NCBI GenBank assembly: GCA_041394845.1
Contig: JAWKHL010000005.1
Span: 358,834-422,833, forward strand
Direction of reading: 5' to 3'
Length of the DNA stretch: 64,000 nt
Origin: JAHCHG01 sp041394845
GTDB taxonomy: Bacteria; Acidobacteriota; Blastocatellia; Pyrinomonadales; Pyrinomonadaceae
A program made the translations under genes and the position numbers. Of this stretch, positions 33,108-40,793 are shown in pieces; within the stretch, counting starts at the first letter, position 1; each line of letters begins with the position of its first letter. The notes below the pieces were generated by a model. The model saw only the letters and a program-made list of their open reading frames with translations. It made no database searches and was not told the origin of the DNA.

Positions 33108-34619
33108 ATGGCTGAATCTTTCAATTCTCAGAAACGGGAGCCGGAATGGGAAACGGGACTTCTGGATCAAATCCGGGACGCCTTGCGAACGGCGGGCGAC
33201 GAATCTTGGTCAGCCCGGATCGAAAAATTGATTCGGGAATTTCTCAGACAGGCCCGGAGAGGTGATTTAGGGGTCTCGGGGAGTTTAAAGAGCGCTCTGG
33301 ACGAACGGATCAACGGGATCGATCGGCTTCTTTCCGGCCAGATCAATGAGATCATTCATCACGAAGAGTTTCAGAAACTGGAAGGCTCGTGGCGCGGACT
33401 CCTTTATTTGGTCGAAAACTCGTTGACCAGTCCCCGACTTAAGATACGGGTCGCAACCGCGACCAAAAGAGATCTTCTCAAAGATTTTGAAAGGTCTCCG
33501 GAACCGTCCCGATCCTGGTTGTTCGAGAAGCTTTACGCCGACGAATACGGGCATTGGGGGGCAACTCCGTTCGGGGCTTTGATCGGCGATTTCGAGTTCG
33601 GAAAAGACCCGCCGGATGTGGCGGTTTTGACCCATGTCGCGCAGGTGGCGGCTTTCGCCCACGCCCCTTTTATCAGCGCCGCCGCCCCCGGACTTTTCGG
33701 TTGGCAGACGTTTTCGGAGATGATCGGGATCGGAAATTTGGGGGCTTTGTCCGATCGGGGAGAATACGCCAAATGGTCCGGTTTCCGCAAGTCTGAAGAG
33801 TCCCGTTACGTCGGGCTGATCGTTCCGCACATCCTCGGCCGAAAGCCCTACACAAGCGGGCCCGACCCGATCCGGTCGTTTAGATTTGAAGAAGATGTAA
33901 CCGGCCCGGACGGCAGAAATTATTTGTGGTGTAACGCCGCTTACGCCTTTGGCACGAGGCTGACGGAAGCCTTTCTGATGCACGGTTGGTGCGCGGCGAT
34001 CTGCGGCGCGGAAGGCGGCGGTCTGGTTGACAATCTGCCGACCGGTACGTTTAAAACCGACGGGGGCGAGGCGCGGGCGGATTGTCCGGTCGAGATCGCC
34101 GTCACCGACCGGTTGGAAAAACAATTTACCGATAACGGTTTTATTCCGCTCATTCACCTGCCGGATACGGCGCACGCCGTTTTTGAAGAGATACCGGCCG
34201 CCATCAAACCCGGAAAATATGATACGGAGACGGCCAATATTTTGGCCAGACAATCCCGCGGACTCCAGTACGTCTTCGCCGTATCGCGCTTTGCCCATTA
34301 CCTGAAACTGGTGATGCGGGACAGCGTCGTCTCTTTTATCTCGCGGGAAGAGGCCGCGAGGTTCCTGAACAGATGGCTGAGCAAATATTTGTTGGGATAC
34401 GATCCATCTCCGGCGGATTCCGTGAAAAAATCCCGGTATCCGCTCAATGAAGGACTGATCAATCTGAATGATGATCCGGAAAATCCGGCGGCGTGTCGGG
34501 CGGTCGTTTTCATCAATCCGCATTTTCAGATCGGTCCGCTTCCGGTCGCCCTGCGGATCGTGGTGAATTTGCCGAAAAGATACGGCGATGAGAGAGGATA
34601 CGCTGATTGGTGGAGTTGA
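33108..34619 (+). CDS. tssC: Orphan type VI secretion sheath large subunit (TssC/VipB-like)
   Basis: 503 residues, full family length. In T6SS, TssC pairs with TssB to build the contractile sheath in the cytoplasm. Family blocks are clear: LDERINGIDRLLSGQINEIIHHEEFQKLEGSWRGL near 65-100, FGALIGDFEFG, HAPFISAAAPGLFGW, WSGFRKSEESRYVGL, and the C-terminal sheath strand VVFINPHFQIGPLPVALRIVVNLP. ATG at 33108 begins the conserved region; a longer frame from 32955 overlaps the divergent dipeptidase region. tssB, hcp, baseplate, vgrG and clpV genes are all absent from the window. The tail RYGDERGYADWWS after the last strand is unusual. Confidence 0.88.
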   Translation: MAESFNSQKREPEWETGLLDQIRDALRTAGDESWSARIEKLIREFLRQARRGDLGVSGSLKSALDERINGIDRLLSGQINEIIHHEEFQKLEGSWRGLLYLVENSLTSPRLKIRVATATKRDLLKDFERSPEPSRSWLFEKLYADEYGHWGATPFGALIGDFEFGKDPPDVAVLTHVAQVAAFAHAPFISAAAPGLFGWQTFSEMIGIGNLGALSDRGEYAKWSGFRKSEESRYVGLIVPHILGRKPYTSGPDPIRSFRFEEDVTGPDGRNYLWCNAAYAFGTRLTEAFLMHGWCAAICGAEGGGLVDNLPTGTFKTDGGEARADCPVEIAVTDRLEKQFTDNGFIPLIHLPDTAHAVFEEIPAAIKPGKYDTETANILARQSRGLQYVFAVSRFAHYLKLVMRDSVVSFISREEAARFLNRWLSKYLLGYDPSPADSVKKSRYPLNEGLINLNDDPENPAACRAVVFINPHFQIGPLPVALRIVVNLPKRYGDERGYADWWS

Positions 34620-34687
34620 AGCGGGGGCGGAATCTCGATTTTCCCTTTGGGCAAATCAAAAGCGAAGGAAAAAAATTGAAGAAGGTC

Positions 34688-35194
34688 TCAGGGAAATTCA
34701 AATCTCTTTTCGAGGATGATAACATTATTTTTCCCGGCGTTCTTTCCCCGAATGAGCGCCTCATCGGCATTTCTGAGAATTGATTCCAAATCCTCGCCGT
34801 GAAACGGATAAATTGCCGCTCCCAGAGTAACCGTCGGCGAACTTATTTTTTCCCCGTCAATTTCAACCGTCAGATCTTCTATTTGTGAACGGATGCGTTC
34901 GGCCATTTCCAGCGCGGAGTTTTTGTCGAAATCAGGTAAAAAAATTACAAACTCATCTCCGCCAAGGCGCATGACGGTTTCGCTTTTGCCGACCGTTTCC
35001 CGAAAAACATCGGCCAACGTACAAAGCAGTTCATCCCCTTGTGAATGAGAATAAGTGTCATTGAATCTCTTGAAATCATCTATGTCGGACAGAATGAGGC
35101 CGAAAGATTCATCGTTTTCAACAAGCCTTTCAATTTCGGCGAAACCCAGCTTTCGGGTCAGGAGTCCTGTCAGCGGATCATTTTGTAAATTCAT
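34688..35194 (-). CDS. Diguanylate cyclase (GGDEF domain only)
   Basis: 168 residues, a single GGDEF domain that makes cyclic di-GMP from two GTP. It shows DPLTGLLTRKLG, metal Asp in LILSDIDDFKRFND, the signature RLGGDEFVIF (active, Gly-Gly-Asp-Glu-Phe), and VTLGAAIYPFHGED. The start at 35194 (MNLQND) is preferred because a longer frame to 35248 reads through repeat DNA. No sensory domain, no transmembrane segment and no RxxD inhibitory site just before GGDEF are evident. A PilZ receptor gene lies 1.6 kb away. Confidence 0.92.
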   Translation of the reverse strand: MNLQNDPLTGLLTRKLGFAEIERLVENDESFGLILSDIDDFKRFNDTYSHSQGDELLCTLADVFRETVGKSETVMRLGGDEFVIFLPDFDKNSALEMAERIRSQIEDLTVEIDGEKISSPTVTLGAAIYPFHGEDLESILRNADEALIRGKNAGKNNVIILEKRFEFP

Positions 35195-35218
35195 CGGTTT
35201 TTGACTATTTAACGGGAG

Positions 35219-35445
35219 TTCGATATAAGCCGTCGAAGACGGCAACATTATTCCCCGCTTCGCCGCCCATAACGTCAGTTATGGGACTGGTTTAGGGCAT
35301 TTTTACAAGCCATTGAAAATGGCGGAATAAAATAATATACCGCCATTTTCAATGGCTTAATATCAAATTTGCACGGTTTTCCCACGGTTAGCACCGTGGG
35401 CTACAAATATAACATCGGTTTCACCGATTAAATCTGAATTTCTTA
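35219..35445. repeat. REP-like composite repeat, diverged copy 3
   Basis: GCCGTC-GAA-GACGGC, then GCCATT-GAAA-ATGGC and its inverse, CCCACGGTTAGCACCGTGGG, GGCTACAAATAT, and ATCGGTTTCACCGAT. Same plan as 22440-22720 and 47288-47555 but with altered stems. Confidence 0.7.
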
Positions 35446-35479
35446 TCTCGAACTCACGTTATTTAACAGGAGAAGCTGG

Positions 35480-35513
35480 AAAAAGCGGGCGCAAAGCAAC
35501 CCTTCCAGACCTG
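35480..35513. repeat. Single arm of the AGCGGGCGC family
   Basis: AAGCGGGCGCAAAGCAACCC followed by TTCCAGACCTG, near-identical to the arms at 1976-2107. It lies 59 nt past the end of the oxidoreductase gene. Confidence 0.65.
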
Positions 35514-35571
35514 TCATTGTTGTTAAGTTTCTTGTTTTGCTTCAGGCCTTTTCCTCTGTGAAAAATGAAAC

Positions 35572-36657
35572 TTAAAGCCTGACAGTGCATCCGCTGGCGT
35601 TCGATTCGCGGGCGGCGTCGAGGACTTTCTGAACCTTTAGGCCGTCGGCAAAGGTGGCCGCGTGTTCGATCCCGGTTTCTCCTTTGAGAAGAGCCTCGAT
35701 GATCCGGGGAGCAAAGGCCGTAAAGCCGCGCGAAAATCCGGTGTCGCCGACTCCGGGGATGTTTTCGCCGAGATCGACCTCGATCGGCGTCCAGTTTTTT
35801 TCGCCTTTGCGGGCGATCTGGAGTTCGCCGCGAAAATCGACGCGGATCGATCCTTCGCTGCCGAAAAATTCGACCACGTTCCGGTAATCCGGATATTCGA
35901 CCATCGAGGCCGAGATCCTTCCGGTCGCGTCCTCGGTCAGATCGCCGTCGTTGAAACGAACGATCAGATTGCATTCGTCGTCGCTCGTAACGGCGCGCGT
36001 CTCGCCCGTCTTTTCGTCCTTTCGCTCTTTGACGTGAGTTTGCAACTGGCAGAAAACCTCCGCCATTTCCGTTCCGAGAAACCAGTTGAAAGAATCGATG
36101 ATGTGCGAGCCGATCGCTCCCAATGTTCCGCCGCCGTGTTCGAGCGTGGACCACCAGCCCCAGGGCAGATCACTGCTTCCGCGCGAAGAGTTGCGAAAAT
36201 CGTATTTGGCGTGGCGGATCTTTCCGATCTCGCCCGAGCGCAGGATTTCAAAGGCTTTCTGTCGTCCGTCCTGAAACCGCAGTTCGTGATCGATCAGCGC
36301 CAGAACTCTCTTTTCGGCCGCCTTTTCGGTCATTTCGCGGGCCTGAGAGGCGTTCATCGCCATCGGTTTTTCGCACAGTATATGTTTGCCGAGTTCAAGG
36401 GCGCGGAGCGTCATCTCGTGATGAGTGTCGGGCGGCGTGGTGATGCAGACGAGATCGACATCACCGCGTTCGAGCGTCTCGCGCCAGTCGTCGGTAAAAT
36501 GGCCGACCCCGAACTCTTCGGCCGTTCTCCGCGCGTTTTCCCGGTGACGGCTGGCTATGGAAACGATCTCGGCTTTTTCCACTTTTTGAAACGCAGGGAT
36601 CTGCACCCGTCGGGCAAAACCCGTTCCGATCACTCCGATTCCGATCTTTTCTTTCAT
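35572..36657 (-). CDS. Gfo/Idh/MocA family oxidoreductase
   Basis: 361-residue NAD(P)-dependent sugar or sugar-acid dehydrogenase family member. It has a Rossmann motif IGVIGTGFARR at the N terminus, VDLVCITTPPDTHHEM, the signature HILCEKPMAM with the catalytic Lys at about 97, and a C-terminal alpha/beta substrate domain with HGGGTLGAIGSHIIDSFNW. Substrate and pathway cannot be told; no sugar gene cluster adjoins. ATG directly opens the Rossmann fold. It lies in the cytoplasm and stands alone. Confidence 0.92.
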   Translation of the reverse strand: MKEKIGIGVIGTGFARRVQIPAFQKVEKAEIVSIASRHRENARRTAEEFGVGHFTDDWRETLERGDVDLVCITTPPDTHHEMTLRALELGKHILCEKPMAMNASQAREMTEKAAEKRVLALIDHELRFQDGRQKAFEILRSGEIGKIRHAKYDFRNSSRGSSDLPWGWWSTLEHGGGTLGAIGSHIIDSFNWFLGTEMAEVFCQLQTHVKERKDEKTGETRAVTSDDECNLIVRFNDGDLTEDATGRISASMVEYPDYRNVVEFFGSEGSIRVDFRGELQIARKGEKNWTPIEVDLGENIPGVGDTGFSRGFTAFAPRIIEALLKGETGIEHAATFADGLKVQKVLDAARESNASGCTVRL

Positions 36658-36805
36658 TAAAAAAAATTAAATCACGAAAGCGGTTTAAAAAACAAAAAGC
36701 GCCGGAAAAACTCTCTTGCGCTTCATGACTCTTTTTTTCACCCGTCCGCTACTGCGGAAGGTTATGATCTTTTACCGGTCCGCCAATCGGGGCGGTTTCG
36801 ACTTC

Positions 36806-36840
36806 AATCCAAAATCCGAAATCTAAAATCCAAAATCGAT
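36806..36840. repeat. GATTTCGG family arm next to the PilZ stop
   Basis: Units AATCCAAAATCCGAAATC and AAAATCCAAAATCGATT abut the minus-strand TGA of the PilZ gene at 36841. Confidence 0.75.
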
Positions 36841-37317
36841 TCAGCTTTCATCAATGCCCAGTTGCAGGCTTCCCGCGTTTCTGTTTTTCCCCAGTTTCTT
36901 GCCGTAGCGCAGGAAATGTTCGTAGGCCTCGCGGTTTTCTTCCGACATATGAACGATCTTGGCGCCGATCAGGTAGCGGGAAACCGAGATATGCTCGCCG
37001 ACCTGTTCGTACCTTTTGCCGATGATCTGCATCTTGACCTTTTCGTTCGGCAGATCGAGTTCGGCGTTCAGGATTCGATCCTCGCCGACCAGATAGTATT
37101 CGTTGATCCGGATGGCCGAGACGGTAAAGGCGATCCCGCTGGTGCTCAAGTCCTTGGTTTCGCCCGTGATAAAAAGTTCTTCGGCCGGCATCCGGAGCCT
37201 TCCGGTATTTCTGTCCGGTTCGAAAGTTATCTTGATCGGAACCTCGTGTTCGCGGCGGGCGGCAACGACCTGCTTTGACACGGACTTATTTAGCTGTGTA
37301 AAAAATTTTCGAAACAT
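36841..37317 (-). CDS. PilZ-domain protein
   Basis: 158 residues with a PilZ fold: basic motif ARREHEVPIKI (about 20-30), which resembles the RxxxR c-di-GMP site, and TKDLSTSGIAF (about 56-66), the DxSxxG partner motif. The first basic motif is not a perfect RxxxR, so nucleotide binding is likely but not certain. It is a probable cyclic di-GMP effector, cytoplasmic, with the short helix MFRKFFTQLNKSVSK at the start. No SD is seen. The stop is followed directly by a GATTTTGG-type repeat arm. Confidence 0.82.
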   Translation of the reverse strand: MFRKFFTQLNKSVSKQVVAARREHEVPIKITFEPDRNTGRLRMPAEELFITGETKDLSTSGIAFTVSAIRINEYYLVGEDRILNAELDLPNEKVKMQIIGKRYEQVGEHISVSRYLIGAKIVHMSEENREAYEHFLRYGKKLGKNRNAGSLQLGIDES

Positions 37318-37436
37318 TTGCTTTGGATTTTAAAGACTGTCGTCGGGGTAATTCAAACAATTGCAACACGTTTCGGCATTATAAACTTATTTTTTTAAAA
37401 ATTTCAACACCTTTTTACAGAAAATTGCGGTTTTGT

Positions 37437-38324
37437 TCAGTTTTTGAGCGGTTTTCCCTGATTGTCGGCGCTTTTGATGCTCGATTTCCGGTTTTCGTCA
37501 ACCTGCAGGAGGAAAGAAAGTTTCCCGGTCTTTCCGTAATCGGCCGGCACCGCCGATGCGCGATAGGCCTTTTTGCCGGATGAAAGGGTGATGACGAAAT
37601 TGTATCCGGTCGATTCCGGGGTGCGGATGTCTTCGGGCAAAAACTGGCTCGAGATCAGCGTCTCGACATCGCCGTATTGTCCGTCGTGCTGGGCCGAATA
37701 GACGAGCTGGGCTTTGAAGATCCGTTCGAGCATGGCTTTGGCCTCTTCCTGATGGGTTTCGACCTTGAGCGCAAAGAAATAGTTTTTGCCCTCTTTCTTG
37801 ACGACCTTTTCCGCCTCTTCATCGAGCGTCAGAATGATCCAGACGCCGTTCTCGCGCCGCAGTTTTATCTCCTGCAGTTTCATCTCATTGGTCTCGTTGT
37901 CGGGAAGTTTGGCCGTGACGGTCGCTTCGTTGTTGACGATGATCTCGCCGTTGATGGCGATCTCGGTCGGGATCTGTCCGGCGAGAACGTCGAAATCAAC
38001 CTCGAGATCCTTCAGTTCGGTTTCGGTCAACCCCTCGATGGCCGGGCGGAGATTGGTCAAAAAGAGCGCCTCGCGAAATTTCTTCTCCCGCATCTTCTGA
38101 TAAAAGACCCTGACGGTGTCGGCCGGGGAATTGGGTTCGATCTTGATTTTGGCCTTCATTTCCGGGTTGGTCGTCCGGGCGGAAAGAACAGCCGGTTTCG
38201 ATTTCGGCTCGGAGTTTTTGGCGGCTTCGACCGCGCATCCGCCGGTCATCCAGAGAATGGCGAAAATTGCCGCGAAAACGATTGACTTGACGAGTTGGTT
38301 GAACTGGAAATTTTTGTAAAACAT
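37437..38324 (-). CDS. Lipoprotein with NTF2-like and pseudopilin-like domains
   Basis: 295 residues. The signal segment SIVFAAIFAILWMTGGC ends in a lipobox (Cys30). Residues about 65-170 look NTF2-like (ADTVRVFYQKMREKKFREALFLTN, then REIKLRRENGVWIILTLDEE-like strands). Residues about 190-290 resemble the globular part of type II/IV pseudopilins (MLERIFKAQLVYSAQHDGQYGDVETL, then GYNFVITLSSGKKAYRASAVPADYG) but without the N-terminal pilin helix. This is a lipid-anchored periplasmic protein; the function is unknown. Confidence 0.72.
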   Translation of the reverse strand: MFYKNFQFNQLVKSIVFAAIFAILWMTGGCAVEAAKNSEPKSKPAVLSARTTNPEMKAKIKIEPNSPADTVRVFYQKMREKKFREALFLTNLRPAIEGLTETELKDLEVDFDVLAGQIPTEIAINGEIIVNNEATVTAKLPDNETNEMKLQEIKLRRENGVWIILTLDEEAEKVVKKEGKNYFFALKVETHQEEAKAMLERIFKAQLVYSAQHDGQYGDVETLISSQFLPEDIRTPESTGYNFVITLSSGKKAYRASAVPADYGKTGKLSFLLQVDENRKSSIKSADNQGKPLKN

Positions 38325-38517
38325 TAAATTCTGTGCTCCGAAATGAAATGGTTTTTCTTAGAGAGAATTTTGGTTGAGAGGGAAGCGGATCTTTTTAAAG
38401 GTCCGATCTTTGACGAAAGGAATTATACCGCGTTTTGTTAAAAAATGTAAAATACTTTTTAATCTTTTTTTGAAACAATTTTAAATTTTTTTGGATTTTG
38501 ATGAGTATTGGGAGTTT

Positions 38518-38555
38518 AAGGGATTTCGGATTTCGGATTTCGGATTTTGGATTTG
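38518..38555. repeat. GATTTCGG heptamer arm
   Basis: GGGATTTCGGATTTCGGATT followed by TCGGATTTTGGATTT, four to five tandem heptamers, in the gap between the pseudopilin-like gene and the first of the three tandem paralogs. The rest of 38325-38517 is AT-rich with nothing recognised. Confidence 0.75.
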
Positions 38556-38569
38556 ACCTTATTTAGGCG

Positions 38570-38610
38570 AAAAGAGTCGGGAAAAACCAGCTGTTTTTCC
38601 CGACTCTTTT
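38570..38610. terminator. Intrinsic terminator (bidirectional stem)
   Basis: 17-bp perfect stem (38570-38586 with 38594-38610) around CCAGCTG; an A-run at the left base and a T-run (nine T) at the right. It sits just past the stop of the minus-strand gene at 38633. Confidence 0.85.
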
Positions 38611-38632
38611 TTTTTGACGGCTGAAGAATCCT

Positions 38633-40507
38633 TTAGGGGATCGTCAGCGTGACGGTCGAGCTTTCTCCGGCTTTGACGGTTACTTTGTGGGCATCATTGA
38701 CGGCCTCGTCGAGCCAGGCGTAAAAGCCTTCGGGGTCTTGGTCCGGCGCGTTTCTTTCGAAAATGACGACGGCGTATTCGCCCGGCGCGGCTTTGACGGT
38801 AAACCCGCCGTTGCGGTCCGAGGCGACGAAACGGTAAAAAGAAGTCGAGCGGCGGCGTTCGGTCGCGACCGGAACGAGGGCGAATTTTTTGTTCCCGGCC
38901 GGTTGTTTGTCGGCGTTCAGAACCGTTCCCTTGATCGTTCCTACGTCTTTGGCCAGCACAACTTTGATGTTTTTCAGATCATCGCCTTCTTTTAATTCGA
39001 CCGGTTGGTTCAACAGATCCAATTTGTCGAGCGTGGCGCTTTTGACGTAGTAGTCCTCATCCTCCACGGTGAATTTGAAATAAGACTTTCCGGGCGCGAC
39101 GTTGTCTAATTGGAAATCGTGATATACCACACCGGGCTGGGCGGGAAATTCTCCCTTATAGTTAAAAACGGTTCCCCTGACCGACAGATCCCTGATCTCA
39201 CCGCTTAAGGAAATTAGGACATTTTCCGGCATCTCTTTGCTGTTTTCCGTAACGACGGTGCCGGAAACGGCCGCGCCGTAGCCGACTTCGACCACGATTT
39301 CCCTCAGATCTTTATCAGCGATGGTGATCTCGCGGATTGTCGAAGCGTATTTAGGCGGAGTCGCCGCTCGCCCGCCGGTCGGAGAATCGGAGAGGTCTTC
39401 GCTTTCCTTTTCGTAAATGGTCGAACCGTAATTATCCGGTTCCACCAACAGTTGATAGGTTCCGGGGGGAAGTTCATTAAAACTCCAGTTCCCGTTCTCA
39501 TCCGTCTGCGAGTTGGGGCCGTTCTTGGACATCGGCCCGAAGATCGAAACCACGGTTTCTTTTGATTTTGTGACCTTTAACCTGGCTCCTTCGAGCGGCG
39601 TTTTGTCCTTGGCGGAAATTATCTTTCCCTCGATCCGATAAAGCCTGCGGTCGGGGATCGTCAGATTGACGTCGTACATCTCCTGTCCGGTAATGACTGG
39701 GACGGACTGGGCTTTTTCCACCTCAAAAGCGTTCGGATAATAGACGGCAACGAGCGCATCGCCGCTGGCAAACATTGCAAAAGAACCGGGGCCGGGCTCG
39801 GGGTTCCCGCCGTGCGAAATGCCTTCCGAAACCCTGATGAAATAATCGCCGGCCGGCAATCCCGAAAGACGATAAACACCACGGTCATCGGTTTGAACCC
39901 CCCCGCCGATGCCGCTGACGAGGGAGAAAAACGCGCTGAAATTGGGAATGACGGGAATAAGCTGATCATTGGCCCGCCGCAGGATCTCGACTCTGGCGCC
40001 GATCACCGGATCGCCGTCCGAATAGGTGATGCGTCCGCTGATGGCTCCCCCTTGCCGCGCCGGGATCTGGACTTCGACGTCGTTGATTCCATTGACGACT
40101 ATCGGCGGAAAGCCCTCGACCGCTTCGTCAAACCCGTCTTTTTTCGATTGACTCATGTCGGCAAAAGCGAGCGGCGTTACCACGCCCGGAGCGTTGATGA
40201 AAGCGTAATAGGTTCCGGCCTTGACGTTTTTTATTTGAAAGGATCCGTTATTGTCCGTCTGAGCCTGAACTTCTCTCACACCGCTGTTCTCCGATATAAG
40301 GATGATCGGAGCCCGTCGGACCGGACGGCCCGTATTCTCATAAAAGATGCGCCCGCGGACGGTCGATTTGGCCGGGGTTTCCACGGTGGGAACCGGAATC
40401 GGTCTGGGAGGCGGGGGCGGAGGCGGAGGCGGATCTTGCGCCCGGATAAGGGGTGTTCCCGAAAAAAGCAGAAGGATGATCGGAAGCGAAAATTTTAGAT
40501 ATTTCAT
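38633..40507 (-). CDS. Secreted carboxypeptidase-regulatory-like protein, paralog 1
   Basis: 624 residues with signal peptide (FSLPIILLLFSGTPLIRAQ), then a Pro run and a chain of transthyretin-like/carboxypeptidase regulatory domains: TVRGRIFYENTGRPVRRAPI (about 50-135), GAISGRITYSDGDPVIGARVEIL (about 150-240), RIEGKIISAKDKTPLEGARL (about 290-400), AVSGTVVTENSKEMPENVLI, and a C-terminal GTIKGTVLNADKQPAGNK domain ending VTVKAGESSTVTLTIP. No enzyme domain or TonB-receptor barrel is attached. Such domains occur widely in Acidobacteriota exported proteins. Role unknown, perhaps surface glycan or protein binding. It shares almost the same plan with the next two genes upstream. Confidence 0.82.
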   Translation of the reverse strand: MKYLKFSLPIILLLFSGTPLIRAQDPPPPPPPPPRPIPVPTVETPAKSTVRGRIFYENTGRPVRRAPIILISENSGVREVQAQTDNNGSFQIKNVKAGTYYAFINAPGVVTPLAFADMSQSKKDGFDEAVEGFPPIVVNGINDVEVQIPARQGGAISGRITYSDGDPVIGARVEILRRANDQLIPVIPNFSAFFSLVSGIGGGVQTDDRGVYRLSGLPAGDYFIRVSEGISHGGNPEPGPGSFAMFASGDALVAVYYPNAFEVEKAQSVPVITGQEMYDVNLTIPDRRLYRIEGKIISAKDKTPLEGARLKVTKSKETVVSIFGPMSKNGPNSQTDENGNWSFNELPPGTYQLLVEPDNYGSTIYEKESEDLSDSPTGGRAATPPKYASTIREITIADKDLREIVVEVGYGAAVSGTVVTENSKEMPENVLISLSGEIRDLSVRGTVFNYKGEFPAQPGVVYHDFQLDNVAPGKSYFKFTVEDEDYYVKSATLDKLDLLNQPVELKEGDDLKNIKVVLAKDVGTIKGTVLNADKQPAGNKKFALVPVATERRRSTSFYRFVASDRNGGFTVKAAPGEYAVVIFERNAPDQDPEGFYAWLDEAVNDAHKVTVKAGESSTVTLTIP

Positions 40508-40642
40508 ATGAAAACCTCGTCTAACTTTGTCAGAGGGACGTATAAAAGCGCGTTATTTGCGGGAAAAGGTCGGAAGAAATCATCGGATGGCCCGAAAAAA
40601 GATGTTTTTTCCGGGAATTTGTGAGAGAGGGCGAACCAATGC

Positions 40643-40674
40643 GGGATCGCATTTTCGTACGAAAGTGCGATCCC
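40643..40674. repeat. Palindrome between paralogs 1 and 2
   Basis: GGGATCGCATTTTCG / CGAAAGTGCGATCCC forms a 14-bp stem with one G-T pair around TA. It may be a transcript-end hairpin for paralog 2 or an mRNA-stability element. Otherwise the 40508-40770 gap has no recognised feature. Confidence 0.6.
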
Positions 40675-40770
40675 ATCAAAGAGGATCGAAACGAAAAATA
40701 AGGAACACCTTTGCGATAAGATTTCCCCCGTTGAGCGGACTCCAATAAAGTCGGATCTCAAATTTTAACC

Positions 40771-40793
40771 CCAAATCCAAAATCCAAAATCCC
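40771..40793. repeat. GATTTTGG arm at the end of paralog 2
   Basis: CCAAATCCAAAATCCAAAAT lies against the minus-strand TAA of paralog 2 at 40794. Confidence 0.65.
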
